This document shows, piece after piece, positions 11,494 through 23,263 of a DNA stretch of 64,000 bases. The position numbers and the translations under genes are program-made. The stretch is from Hofstenia miamia (lineage: Eukaryota > Xenacoelomorpha > Acoela > Hofsteniidae). The notes under the pieces were generated by a model that was not told where the DNA came from, did no database searches, and saw only the letters and a program-made list of their open reading frames with translations. Numbering within the stretch: the stretch's first letter is position 1; every line of letters starts with the position of its first letter. Where the stretch lies: positions 1,082,631 to 1,146,630 of the forward strand of contig CABFPE010000191.1 of the NCBI GenBank assembly GCA_900660155.1. The letters are read 5' to 3'.

Positions 11494-12789
11494 GAGAGTA
11501 GGCCCCGAAAATGCACCCATGTTGACACATCTTCATGGATCCGTTAATTTCAGTTTTGTCAACTGACTCACTCCGACCCAACCTTTGAAATACTTGTCCA
11601 ACTTGCTTCTGCTAAGAAGTGGTCCAACCTTGTAAGTTTTTATAATTAGAACATTTAAATAGATGTATAAAACTTTTATATTTAATCAGAAAATGTCATG
11701 CTTTGACATTAATAGTGATTTATCCAAAATTGTATTTTATGTTTAAAATTTCATTCTTAGCTTATGCTATCCCCATCTCTAGTATATTCTATACCTTACT
11801 ACGAAAACTGGTTATGTTTTGAGGCTGTCCTGTATGATAGTAGAATATTGGATTTGTGTCCATCATTCGATTTTGAGGAATTAATTTTTCTTTATTGAAA
11901 TTGCGTTAGGATATTTGAATGTTTATTTAAAAAATAGTGCATTTGGAATCACTTAGAGAATTCATGAGAAACGTAATCCAAAACTTAACAGCAAAACCAT
12001 GTATGTCTTGCTTTCACAACATTTAGTTCTTCTTTAAACTGATACATTTAAACAATGAAAAATATGCTCAGGGATCGAGACGTGGGACAAGCGAGATCAG
12101 GGTAAAATTTCAAGGGACTTGTGCTAAAAATTGAAGACAGAATGCGGTCGAAGTCCAAGGGCGAATACAGCAGGAGACCGAGGGGTCCCGGGCCACCTCC
12201 AAAATAAGAAAAATTCATGAAAAGCTTACAATAAAAAATACAAAAGAAAAGTCCTTAGTTTTTTTCATTGAACTTTTACGCACTACAATGTGCCCTATAG
12301 ATCCTGACATTACATTTATTTAAAAATATTACTTAACTTCTATGTTTCCATTTTTGGCGTCAGTAGAGGGTTGTGAAGCACGTGCATAGTGATGAGTTAT
12401 GCACTTAGGATTTCGTACTACATTGGGCCCCTCTAAATTTTTTTTGTATCCTCCCCAGCTGTATTGGTAAGTATGGGGTCCGTAAGTCTCTATTTTGTTG
12501 ACTAGAACCTCATTCATCTGAGGCAGCCTTCATTCTTAAGAAATGAAAATGTGATTAGGGGGTAGACAAGGGCTGCTGTTTGCATGTTGATCCTCGTTTA
12601 TTCTCCTGTCAACCACTCAGGTGATCGCTAACATTGAATTAGGACACGGAGTCAGGCTTTTTCATGGTGGAGAATTTTAATGCGCGCCCACGAAATTTTT
12701 CGTGGGGATCCCTATGGCACACATCATATGTATGTACATCTATACTAAATATTTGTGTTTACTTTTTTCGCCAAATTTATGCAATTTCC

Positions 12790-12824
<35 letters not shown>

Positions 12825-13411
12825 TGTATATTTATATATATATATATGCATATAAGTAAAGAAGTGAAATAGCATCCTTCTCATATAATGAAAAAAACTA
12901 TTACAACAAAGTGTTTTTTTAAGATAGCTGCATTCTGACGAATTGATAACACTTTAAGCCTTAACGTGCACTTCTAAATCATTTTTAGTCACAATGGTAT
13001 TAATTCTGTTGAAGAACTAGTCTGATTTATTATTTAGAATTTTGAAAAACATCTTAGACAAGTTCATTATCTTTCACTAATGTCAATTCTATTAAATTGT
13101 CAACCACTTGAAAAAAAATTCCTCGATGCAAAAACATTTTTTGTCACCAATATCACATTATTTTAACAATAGTGCAGTTTTTAAACTTCATTGAACCACT
13201 ATTCAAGCAAATAATTTTTGCATAAGAATTTTAAAATATAAATCAATATATTTAGCCTATCAATATAATAAAAAGATTTTAACATTAAAAATATTTTTTT
13301 TGCTAAATCAACAGCATTTAAAAATGCTTCACTAGTAGCAGTTCTGTATAATACATTTGTACAAGAAAGTTGGGAATGTGTATAATTTAACGGCTAAGGC
13401 AGTAGCGATAG
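11494..13411. other. noncoding with a GC-richer repeat-like patch
   Basis: Mostly AT-rich with nothing recognised. About 12070-12720 is GC-richer (GGTCCCGGGCCACCTCC near 12183, TTGGGCCCCTC near 12424, a CACGAAATTTTTCGTG palindrome near 12690) and looks like debris of one or more short repeats, but no ends or coding could be assigned. A (TA)n run sits at 12793-12847. Confidence 0.4.
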
Positions 13412-14170
13412 ACAAGGCATGGGTGCCGATTATGGTATGGTGCCATACTATTGTGTACCATATTATGGCTACCATAATGGTATGGTGGAGAATTTTTCAT
13501 GACCATTGCGGATGGTAAGCTTAAGAACATGGTGATAATGGAAATCGATAATTTTATTGTTACATATGCAAAATTTATATTGAGTTTAAGGAAAATTATA
13601 TCCTTAATGTCATATATATATATATATATATATACTAATTGAGTAGCTAAATGCTTACTTTACAAATATTTTTTTAAAAAAATAATATTTTTATAAGATA
13701 ACAACTGCTAAATTTTTTGAAAATTTTAGTAAACAGTTTTAGCAGATTGTGAACAAATTCTGGCTATTAATAGTTTCCGTTTTCAATGTTTGCACCTTAC
13801 GTTGTACATGTACACATCATCACATCTACAGATGATCATAACATCTAAAGGAAGTATTTTGATCAGAGTGTATGTTTATTTAGAAGAAAAACTTTTTCTT
13901 AGTTCTAACAAAAAACTTTGGAATGAAGCACTTTTAAACACCTTCATTGAAAAAGTTTCACTGTGTACTGTTCTTTTGATCAATAATTTTTATTCCAATT
14001 ATTACCAATAATCGGCAATAATCTACTATACGTGACAGAAAAAAATCAATTAGGCTAGCGAAAGTTTTTAATATAGCGTTTCAATTAAATATTCTTTGCC
14101 CCTGCCATACATACATCTCACCATCATTCATCATATTTTACATAATGGCCATTATGGCCATAATGGATGA
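13412..14170. other. possible non-autonomous element with ATGG/CCAT palindromes
   Basis: Both ends of this stretch are rich in ATGG/CCAT words in inverted arrangement: about 13428-13495 on the left, and on the right about 14135-14170 with the perfect palindrome ATTATGGCCATAAT. The middle contains a TA run (13612-13634) and AT-rich sequence. This could be a short DNA element of roughly 0.75 kb, but no target duplication was found. Confidence 0.3.
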
Positions 14171-14197
14171 ATGAAATATAAAATATGACTGTTATAG

Positions 14198-14368
14198 ATA
14201 GCTAACGAACTTCGCCCCCCTGAAATCAGACAAGCTCATACTGCGTCATGCGCACAACACGCAGCTTTGGTTGAACGTGTTGATGAGCCTGCTATAGCAA
14301 AGAGAGCTCATCAATGGTGTGGAACATGGCCATTAGCATTTTGTAACAACTTTATCCATGCCTGTTAA
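14198..14368 (+). other. GC-richer open frame, unrecognised
   Basis: A 56-codon open frame with composition unlike its surroundings (Ala, His and Arg rich, with CAQHAALVERVDEPAIAKRA). It ends in a stop at 14366-14368. It may be a remnant of a mobile-element or host coding sequence. No family is recognised and no start or splice acceptor is clear. Confidence 0.25.
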
Positions 14369-14845
14369 GAAATATTGGAAAACCTTTACATGGACACATC
14401 TATATGGTTGTTACAGTTCATATATTGATGAAGATTTATGCTAAAATTTATTCTTCTGCCTGAAGCACATACAAATAAAAATTTTTTACAATGAGAAAAC
14501 TGATTTTTGAAAATGATTTTTTCCATATCTAGTGTTCAGATAATGAGTTGGTCTAATTTCCATGGGAACAAGAACTAACCAGAAGTTTTTGTTTTCTGAA
14601 GAAAAACAGTGTAAATGTCGTCCAGGTGCACGTCAAAGGTTATCGTGAAAGAAAGAGGAACCAATTTTCTATCTTGTGGTTTTCTTCAATAGCTAGTAAA
14701 AATTAGGGGAAGCCATTGCAAATTTTGAGAATTTTTAGTAAAAGGTTAAGTATATTAAAACTTTTAAATTCAATCATTGATTTATTCTTTTCTATGGGAA
14801 CTTATTGATGAGTTAAATTTTCTTGTATTATTGACGTGTTATCAC

Positions 14846-15042
14846 CAGTGGCATACGCAGGGGGGGCCTGGTGGAATGCCCCCCGTCAGGTTTCCAAATT
14901 AGATTTTGACTGGATGAATCAAAAAAATGTTTCGTAAAAAACTGAAAAATTTAAAATCTAGGATCGTGAAATGCATTTTATAGGGTATAATTTCTCAACA
15001 TTTTCAAAAATTTTCGCGGGGCTTCGCCCCCATTTGGTAATA
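14846..15042. mobile_element. hAT-type MITE, second copy, cut by a mariner insertion
   Basis: Starts CAGTGGCATACGCAGGG and follows the 10039-10280 element along its length (shared TGGAATG, TTTTGACTG, AAATCTAGGATC and TTCGCGGG-CTTCGCCCC blocks). It stops at a TA where the mariner element begins. Its right end should lie beyond that insertion, probably in or after the N gap. Confidence 0.75.
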
Positions 15043-15156
15043 CAGGGTAAGCCATAAGTAACTTGATATTTTAATTAGCCACAAAAATAAAAATAAAAAC
15101 AACCACAAAGTCAAAGTATATTTTTTATAATGATCAATACATGGGATTTATAAAAG

Positions 15157-15702
15157 TTAAATTAAATGTTCAATCGCGCCGCCATTGTTTGCAATAACCA
15201 TTTCACATCTTTTGTGCAAATTTTCTACTGAGCGGCGAAGTTCATCAACGGATATTTCATCGATTTCTTTAATGATCTTTTGTTTCAAGTCATCTAAATC
15301 ATTGGCCCGATATGAATGAAAAACTCGTGCCTTTAAAGTTCCCCACAGGTAGAAATCTAAAGGCGATAAATCAGGCGACCTGGGAGGCCATGGAACTCCG
15401 TAGCCTCTTCCTATCACACGATTTTCTGGAAGCTGACTTGAGATAAAATCACGAGCTAAGACCGAAAAGTGAGGAGGCGCTCCATCATGTTGGAAGATAA
15501 CAGATCGCATTTTACGTTTTCTTTTTAACTCAGGAAAAACCGAATCCTTTAAAAGGTTTGTATAATTTTCCTGGTTTACAGTTTTATCAAAAAATACCGG
15601 TGTAAGTTTGTATCTAGCACTAAAAGCCATCCACACACAAACTTTTTGAGGATGTAGTGATTTTTGCATGTTACGATGCGGATTTTCAAATGACCAAATA
15701 AC
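15157..15702 (-). CDS. mariner-like transposase, C-terminal part
   Basis: An open minus-strand frame of about 180 codons ends at 15157. It continues upstream past the internal ATG at 15669 (WSFENPHRN precedes it) until the sequence folds back near the gap. Motifs of a Tc1/mariner DDE catalytic domain, in order: PQKVCVWMAF; FQHDGAPPHFS with the second catalytic Asp; WPPRSPDLSPLDFYLWG with the third Asp; and a C-terminal KRCEMVIANNGG. The second and third Asp are about 42 residues apart, longer than the DD34D of classical mariners, so this belongs to one of the long-spacing mariner-related lineages. The first catalytic Asp and the DNA-binding domain would be upstream, in the gap. The visible frame is unbroken, so the element may be young. 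Confidence 0.8.
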   Translation of the reverse strand, partial: VIWSFENPHRNMQKSLHPQKVCVWMAFSARYKLTPVFFDKTVNQENYTNLLKDSVFPELKRKRKMRSVIFQHDGAPPHFSVLARDFISSQLPENRVIGRGYGVPWPPRSPDLSPLDFYLWGTLKARVFHSYRANDLDDLKQKIIKEIDEISVDELRRSVENLHKRCEMVIANNGGAIEHLI

Positions 15703-15731
15703 ACGAGTTTTTCATTCATATCGGGCCAATG
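15700..15731. repeat. fold-back of transposase sequence at the gap edge
   Basis: The last 30 or so bases before the N run (CACGAGTTTTTCATTCATAT onward) are the exact reverse complement of 15300-15329 within the same transposase. The gene therefore appears to reverse direction right at the gap. A contig-end artefact or inverted repeat copy is likely. Confidence 0.85.
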
Positions 15732-16201
15732 NNNNNNNNNNNNNNNNNNNNNNNNNNNNNNNNNNNNNNNNNNNNNNNNNNNNNNNNNNNNNNNNNNNNN
15801 NNNNNNNNNNNNNNNNNNNNNNNNNNNNNNNNNNNNNNNNNNNNNNNNNNNNNNNNNNNNNNNNNNNNNNNNNNNNNNNNNNNNNNNNNNNNNNNNNNNN
15901 NNNNNNNNNNNNNNNNNNNNNNNNNNNNNNNNNNNNNNNNNNNNNNNNNNNNNNNNNNNNNNNNNNNNNNNNNNNNNNNNNNNNNNNNNNNNNNNNNNNN
16001 NNNNNNNNNNNNNNNNNNNNNNNNNNNNNNNNNNNNNNNNNNNNNNNNNNNNNNNNNNNNNNNNNNNNNNNNNNNNNNNNNNNNNNNNNNNNNNNNNNNN
16101 NNNNNNNNNNNNNNNNNNNNNNNNNNNNNNNNNNNNNNNNNNNNNNNNNNNNNNNNNNNNNNNNNNNNNNNNNNNNNNNNNNNNNNNNNNNNNNNNNNNN
16201 N
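15732..16201. other. assembly gap (470 N)
   Basis: Run of N. The missing mariner N-terminus and the right end of the interrupted MITE probably lie here. Confidence 0.99.
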
Positions 16202-16248
16202 TATATATATATATATACATATTATATATGTATGTGTATATATATATT

Positions 16249-16275
<27 letters not shown>
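16202..16275. repeat. (TA)n microsatellite right of the gap
   Basis: Imperfect TA run adjoining the N gap. Tyr/Ile-repeat frames over it are low-complexity artefacts. Confidence 0.95.
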
Positions 16276-16279
<4 letters not shown>

Positions 16280-18100
16280 TGTGTATATATGTGTAAATGT
16301 ACCAGTTGTAAACTTTATACTTTGTTCAACTTCATTTGTTTAACATGACTTTGAATTTTTTTGTCGCAATCACTTTGAATACAAAATAAAATCTCAGGAT
16401 TGTAAATTGCTATTCCAAATTATTTCTGTGACTTAGAGTACATCAGGAATAATTGAATTATGATCTAGATCATTTGCGAAATCTAAAGACAATTGACTAG
16501 AAGTTTAATACATGGTGCTGTTTCTCATCAGTTGTTAGTTTTATCAAACGAGTTGAGTGGGAAAAGGTTGGGGTCGTGGCTCTGTATTGGACTTGGTTTT
16601 AAGAATTGGTCTTAGGTTCAAAGTATATATTGGACATTTGTCATGGGCAATGATAATTTAACCAGATGCCAATTCTTTGAGTAATTTTTTCCGAACTTTG
16701 ATTCTTAAGTTTACTAATTATGTTCTCCAACCTTCCCCCAACAAATTCTCAATTTTCGCTAAGAGGTATGATTAAGGTTTGCAATGTGGCAATACGAAGA
16801 AAAGGTACATAAAGAATGTGATTTGAAGAGCCGGATAGTTCTTGATTAATAAGTGCAATTAATCGTATAAACTTTTTTTCAATAAAATTGAATGCTTATA
16901 GTAGTTATTTATACTTAAGACCTATTCTGATCATTGACAAATGTAAACATGCATAATCGAGATATACCCAAGGTCTATTATTGAGTACGGAAAATCCCAT
17001 AGTGTTCTCAACGTTGATTGAATGAAGCAAAATCTTATAGTATGCTTTGAATTCTCATTTATTCCATTTCGAATGATTTATTTAATCAATTACAAATACA
17101 ATTAAAAGATCAAAAAAATTTAAAACAAATTAAAGTCGACTACAGGCTTGTGCCTCAGTTTATGTTGCAGGTGTTCTGGTCAGGCTATTGACAATACTCG
17201 CGGCTGTTTTTGCCGATTCTTACAATTGATTAGCTGATTGTAAATTTTCCTTTTAATAGTGTTCTTACTTAAAAACAAAAAGCGGTTTTCTGATTCGCAT
17301 GTACTAAAATATTTTAACTTGTTTAAAAACTAAGTGTAAGGAAATATAAAGCTTTATTCTTTACCATATAGTTAGTTTGAAATGGTTTTTATAAAGTTAT
17401 ACAACATTTTGGTGAAATTAACTGTTTCTATAGAAACACTATTCCTTAAAAATCAAGATTATTGGGATTGTATTGCTTTGCGAAAAAAAGTGTTTTAAAC
17501 TATAGACTTTCTTACGGAAATTAAGAATTATTGAAAGCAGAGGCTATTATATTTGTGAAAATGATATTAAAACAATTGCCCTAATTACTTGAATTGACAT
17601 ATTTACAATGGCATAAATGTGTAATTAAATTTCTAATACCGAATTCTTTTTTTGCAAATTTTGTAATATAGTTGTAATGTTTGTTTTTGATGGCCTCAAT
17701 TAAGAATTTGCATCGAACATGTGTAAAAAATATTTCTTTTTATGAAGTATTTTTATTTAACCCAGAATTTGTTACTATAGCATAGATGTATGAGAAAGAA
17801 GCCAGAGCTATAAATTGGTTGGGACATATTTGCTGCTACATTTTTGGGTTGTGTTCGGTCAAATAATACAAATATTTAAGAACATGTATAAAGTAATGCG
17901 GGTGATAATTGAAAAACATTATGGATACCGTAAAGTTGCTTTTAGTTTGTGTTAGTTTTCAGATATCAGTATAAAATTATGTATTTTAATACTATATATA
18001 TTTTTTTCTACTATTTTATATGTGTTTACTTTCAAACGTGTTGATAAATACTTGTCACTAAGCAAAAACCTGTAGAAGTATTGAAATTGTAATTGGGACC
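16276..18100. other. AT-rich noncoding stretch
   Basis: No open frame of note and no repeat ends or RNA gene seen. Confidence 0.6.
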
Positions 18101-18435
18101 GACTTGGCAACGAGCCAAGCTTCTAAAGATTCGAGCCGAGCTTGATCACTGCATTGGATATACAACGAGCCCAAAATGTGCCTCTATTAGGCCAAGTAAA
18201 ATTAAAGTTCTACTTTTTAATTTGCTTATGCAGATTTTTCTTATTTTTCCATTTAATATACCTTTTTTATAATCTAATTTTAAAATATTTATTACATAAT
18301 ATAGAAAGACCTATGTAAAATATTTTGAGAGGGCAATATTTATAAAAAGATATTGTTCTAAAACGAGCCAGCCAAAAATTCCCCAAAGTAAAACTAGCTG
18401 AGCTTAAAAATTTTGGCTTGTTAATACCTCTGACT
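18101..18435. mobile_element. degraded copy of the 42819-type hAT MITE
   Basis: Begins GACTTGGCAACGAGCC and ends GGCTTGTTAATACCTCTG. Inside it follows the 42819-43163 element: GATATACAACGAGCCCAAAA, a TTCTAC stretch, then ATATTT with AACGAGCC near the right. Divergence and indels make it an older copy; no clean target duplication remains. Confidence 0.65.
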
Positions 18436-18648
18436 TGAGGCATACAACTTTGGATTATATCAGGACCATTAAAAACTAAATACACTTGATAAGCCTTGAT
18501 AAAATTATTTAAAAATTCAATATTATAAATTGTGATGAGAAAACAATGTTTTTTCAAAATCAACTTAAACTTTTTTAAAGTTTACATATTCGTGCCTGTG
18601 ATACATATTTATAAATCACACATTCCCATGTGAAATTGATGTTGAATA

Positions 18649-19029
18649 TTGAACGTTCCCGTGCAGCCTTTATACGAAATTCCTCTCGTCTGTGTTAAAG
18701 TGTCTTTTGTTGATCAGTTTTTTTATCTTTTCGATAAAGGCAGCGTGTGTAAACATTTTTATGGATTGATGCGTGCAAATATTTCTCTATCGGGATGTGT
18801 AAACAGAGATGAGAAAGGCTCCTATTTATACGAGATTAACAGCTTTATTTGCACTCTTTCAAAAGGAGATACAAATTATTGTCATTTATCGTGTGCACAT
18901 CCACACGGTCACATATCACTGCGTTCGCCTCTTCTGCAAACACATCAACTAAAATATTTTCGTTATCGCAGCAATAAATATTATTTATTGAACAGAATTT
19001 ACATAAGCCTTTCGTTAATTTTTGTTTAG
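18649..19029 (+). other. unrecognised 126-codon open frame
   Basis: The open frame starts with TTG rather than ATG; a potential acceptor (CCCGTGCAG) lies just inside it. The peptide has scattered Cys/His (CHLSCAHPHGH near the middle) but no recognisable finger spacing or domain. It lies 0.8 kb upstream of the Ikaros zinc-finger exon on the same strand and is slightly less AT-rich than its surroundings. It could be an untranslated leader, an unknown exon or chance. Confidence 0.2.
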
Positions 19030-19821
19030 ATCTTTAATTATGCTTTCGACAATTGATGTACTTCTTTGATGAAACTATGTGTTGGAAAATGTATACTCAT
19101 ATATAAAAATTATGGATTAATTTCCTTATAAAATAAATTCTATCTATCTTTAGCATTTTTAGTGACAGGTTCGCAAACAATTTGTGTTTACGTGCAGCTA
19201 CCAAAAAATATCTATTTTAGCCAAGCTTGACAGAGCTTCATTAATTTTGAAAAATGTACCCAATATCTGATAAAAGTTTTCGCATTTGTCTATTACACAA
19301 TTTAATTACGTAAGTCACTTAAAATTACAGCAATAGAAACAAAACGTTTTATTAAAAAAAGTGATTCAAATTGTATATAAAGTTGTTCATTAAACATGAA
19401 CGATTTTTCTAATTTCTAGTTGCCTCACTTAGAATTGATTTAATCTTTTTCTTAATAATTTCTGTATGAAGTTTTCCTTAATAAGAGATTTAAAAAATGC
19501 CTTGCAAATGTAAATATATTAGCATTGTAATACGGGTTCTTTCTGCTATAACATCTAAACAAATTGCATTTATTTTTTCTTTATGATCTGTATATAATTT
19601 TGAAACTGCTGTACCATGTAACGAAAATCTGAAATAAGCAGCGTATTTCGTATATTGCTATAAGATAATCCGTATATAACCAAGTATAAATTCAATAGCC
19701 TACAAATTAGTACTTCATTCATTAAATCCCATAACTGTTTTACCACGAATGGATAAAGTCGATGATAAAAATGCGATAAGAAAATCATTATTGAATTATA
19801 ATAATGTATCTAAATATTTAG

Positions 19822-20066
19822 GCGAGCGGCCATTTCATTGTGATATCTGCGGATTGGGTTTTACACAAAAAGGCAATTTATCTCGTCATAAACAAATTCA
19901 TACTCCTAACAAGCCGTTTAAATGTGATATGTGCCCTTATGCAAGCAGAAGAAAAGATGCTTTAATTAACCACAGATCTACTCATTGCATTGAAAAGCCT
20001 TTCAAATGCTTGAAATGCATTCAAGCGTACAAGCAGAAATCTTCTCTTCGAGACCATCTGAAAACA
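19822..20066 (+). CDS. Ikaros-family zinc-finger gene: exon with DNA-binding fingers 2-4
   Basis: The exon follows the acceptor AAATATTTAG and ends at donor GTAAGT (20067). It encodes GERPFHCDICGLGFTQKGNL, then a second C2H2 finger (FKCDMCPYASRRKDALINH) and a third (FKCLKCIQAYKQKSSLRDH). These match Ikaros fingers 2, 3 and 4 residue for residue at the diagnostic FTQKGNL, Y(A)(S/C)RR(K/R)DAL and YKQ(K/R)SSL helices. The reading phase at the start (G|GC, phase 1) is the one I recall for the Ikaros finger 1/2 junction. The last zinc-ligand His of finger 4 is supplied by the next exon. Vertebrate Ikaros proteins are lymphoid transcription factors that bind GGGAA sites; the DNA-contact helices here are well conserved. 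The exon for finger 1 and the N-terminus were not found. Confidence 0.92.
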
Positions 20067-20108
20067 GTAAGTGATGCAAAACACTTATTCTCGTGTACTT
20101 TATCTAAT

Positions 20109-20112
<4 letters not shown>

Positions 20113-20140
<28 letters not shown>
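20113..20140. repeat. (TA)n microsatellite at the edge of the 3.1-kb duplication
   Basis: Pure TA run in the Ikaros intron, directly before the start of the duplicated segment. Confidence 0.95.
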
Positions 20141-20143
20141 GCT

Positions 20144-23100
20144 GCAGATAGCATGTGCAGTCGACACTAACGAATCCTTTTTTGCCTTTAATGTAATTGC
20201 CTAGAGATTAGCAGTGCAATAAGAGAATTATGTTAGTCAAACTTCGACGAGGAAAATGACGAAATTAGTGACTCTTAACTTCTGTTCTGACATATTCAGA
20301 AAACAAAGTGCAGAACAAAATGTGATTATTGAATTTTTTAACTGAGCATGTATCGTATGTTAGCTGTACCAGCTAACTATTTATAAATATTGAAATTTAA
20401 TAAGTCTTTTTTAGCTCAACATACTACAAAGCAGTGCTGTAGGGCTAAAATTTTAATAAAAGGGCTGTTATAGATGCCAAGCAGTCCAGCATATAGGCTT
20501 AGACCACACAGGCTAGTTGCCAAAGCGTTTTTTCTATAAATGCTATTAAGTGTTTTTGATTTTTCCATCAATCTTATAATTTAATGATAGTAGTATTTCT
20601 AGCATTTTTAGAATTGCTATTAAGGCTGTGTTGGTATTGATTGGCATGGGCCGAAAATTTAGGCTTAAGCCCGGCCAAACTCATGCAGTACCGGCTGTAA
20701 GGGAGACCAAGGCTAAGCAATTATTACAGAAAAGTTATTTGTAAATTTAAGACAATTTAAATTTTATTTTAACAATATGAATTCAACAAGTATATTGCTA
20801 GTTGTATTTTGAGCTTTTGGGTATATACCTTAATATATACACTAATTCACAACGAATAAGGCTATTTTCATATTTAGCGTTACAATTAAAAGATATTTGT
20901 GATTCTTCATATATAAGAATGATGTGACATGAAACTTAGATTTTCCGAATTTAATAGATGACCTTAGTAAAAAAGCAAGAAAAAAGTTTTTGTAAATATG
21001 TGGTAATTAACAAATAGATTTTCATTCAACTAGCTTCCAAAAAACAAGGAAAAATTTTTGAAAAAAAACATTCGAAAAATATAATATTTGTTCTACCCTA
21101 CTACGATATCTTTTCTTTTTATGTATATAGCACATTTTTGCTGTTCCATCAATTTTTCTAGGAATCTAAGATTCGATTTGGTGACAAAATATGGAGAACT
21201 GCATTAAGTATTAAGCACTAGATATATTTTTAAAACACATAATTTCTATAATGTGAATTAAAGATACTTTAAAGTTTAATATTCTTCCGAAGCTTTTAAT
21301 TTCTTTAAAATGACATAAAGATACTTTAAAATACTAAACGATTTCTAAGTATCTATAATTATTTTTAAAATTCTTAATATATGTATAGTATCCTAAAATT
21401 GCAATACATACACTTACTGAAATTACTGTTTTGATTTAGTAGCGATATCTTAAGCTGTTGGGATCTAATAATATACCATGATATATATGATATTGCTTGC
21501 AAAATATATATAACTGTCAAATTTTTTTTGATAATATAATTATTAATTATATAATTAAGCAAAATTTTATAATTATATATATTTTGCAAGCAATAAAATG
21601 TCCCTACAAAGAGCCTATACAAGCAGAGATTTAAGCAGTTTTACAACAACTAAACAAGGTCGCGAAACCCAGATTGTAATAACATGGACGTTGTTATCAT
21701 TAAATATAAGTCATATTTCGCCCCGGGATCCGCGCAGGCCGGTCTTGGACTCATGATATTTTAGGCATGTAATTTTATGCCAAGTTGGCTTAGTTTGGAC
21801 CAATTTCATTATCCTTGTCAAAAAATGTCTTTATTTGTTGTTGTTTTTGTTAGAGACTTATTATAAAATGTACTGAATTTTTAAAACTGAAATAGAGTAT
21901 TGGACGAGCATTTGAAGCCAATGTAAAATTTTAAAATGCAAATTATATTTTTCAACACATTTTCTATAAGCGCATTAATCAATTAGGGTAGATTTGCGTG
22001 GACTATTGACTAATACTTAAAATTATGTCAATACTTAGCATAAATCAAATATAGGAGTTACTTCCGATTCATTGGAGGATCTACGAATTTTTAGTCGGGG
22101 TTGTATTCTCATAGCACCAGAGTGGCAAACGGGTCACATATTTTGACCCACTACCCACACGATCCCAGACAATTGACCCATTACCCGGCCCGGCTTATAG
22201 GATGTTGACCCATGACCCGGTCTATGGGTCAAGCATTCAGCTTTTGACCCGGGTTGTATTAGCAAATCTTTGACAAATCTAACATGAAACAATGTCATTA
22301 ACATTAATTTAAAAGTAGGATTTATATAGCATAGTAGCTTGTATACTAAATGGAAATGCATATTTAGTTTTCTACTAATAATTCAGGGAAATCCTTCAAA
22401 CAACACATTTCTCTAACAATGCAATTTTTAAAATTTTTACCCTCAACCCGACCCGACTCAACATTTCGTTGACCCAATACAGGGTAGACCCGATTGCCAC
22501 CCTGCACACTCTTAACAATTTTTAAATTAAATGAGTTTTATATATATTTACCTGGACTTCTTTGCAACTGAGTTTATTGCTCATATCAAGGAAAACTCTA
22601 CACTAATAATTCAAAATGAAATAGACTTCACCTGCCACAACTTTTTGGAATAAACATTGCAAAGTACAGTTATAGAAACGCAATGAATGGAGGTATATAG
22701 CAATAAAGCACATAGTCTTTATATGCAACAAGTTGCTGCACAAATTTTTGCAACTCTTCCAAGACGCGAGTTTTCATGAATAACCTTTTTTTGAATAAAG
22801 CCTAATAAACGCATTTAACCTGATCAGGTTAATTCATTTAGGTATTTGTTCATATTTTTTTGCCATGACTTGAACTTATCCTTTGTACACCTTCTATGAG
22901 TTAATCAACTTAAAGTTTACTTACTAAAACATATCCCTAGCCAAGGGGCTTAGGGGGGATTCATATTGGGATCTTAGGTACCCATCTGAAGAATAAGGCT
23001 AAGAACAACAGCAGCTTGTAACCATGACATTATTTAATATAATTTTTTAACATATTTTGCAAATATGACGCTAATGAAAGTGATCTGTAGTTTTGGGAGT

Positions 23101-23262
23101 TTTTAGAAATATAAGAAAAAATAAAAGGTATCGTGCACTTGCTGTTAGCATCTCGAACATTTGAAACTTCTTGATAGCCTCCATTTCTTAGCAAGACATT
23201 AAAATATAGGCTAAAATTTGATCTGGACCTTCTAACACCTGCACAGAATCTAATTTTTTGTN
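20144..23262. repeat. 3.1-kb duplicated intronic segment, copy 1
   Basis: Matches 23264-26371 with only a handful of differences and ends at the single N at 23263. The left 2.2 kb looks identical between the copies. Substitutions and a 9-bp indel start near 22379. It contains no gene; a hAT-type MITE lies at 22118-22504. It lies within the first Ikaros intron. Confidence 0.92.
22118..22504. mobile_element. hAT-like MITE with GACCCG-rich ends
   Basis: Left end CAGAGTGGCAAACGGGTC; the reverse complement of the right end is CAGGGTGGCAATCGGGTC. These are imperfect inverted repeats, with many GACCC/GGGTC words inside each end, the subterminal repeat style of hAT elements. No convincing 8-bp target duplication was found. 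Confidence 0.65.
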
Positions 23263-23263
23263 G

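Larger units (their letters stand above)
15043..15731 (-). mobile_element. mariner/Tc1-type transposon, one end, running into the gap
   Basis: The left terminus CAGGGTAAGCCATAAGTAAC begins right after a TA target site inside the 14846 element. It is of the type seen at ends of mariner-like elements. The transposase gene reads inwards on the minus strand. The other end and the transposase N-terminus are not seen because of the N gap. Confidence 0.8.

Noticed and set aside
12664-12855. Tyr/Ile-repeat open frames (also 8048-8329, 28465-28650)
   Set aside because: Low-complexity translation of (TA)n microsatellites.
14143-14168. Palindrome ATTATGGCCATAAT as a regulatory operator
   Set aside because: Similar ATGG/CCAT words cluster at both ends of a probable short mobile element, which explains it better.
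15576-16343. Frames of about 200 codons across the N gap
   Set aside because: Most of their length is N; the remainder is TA-repeat or transposase edge sequence.
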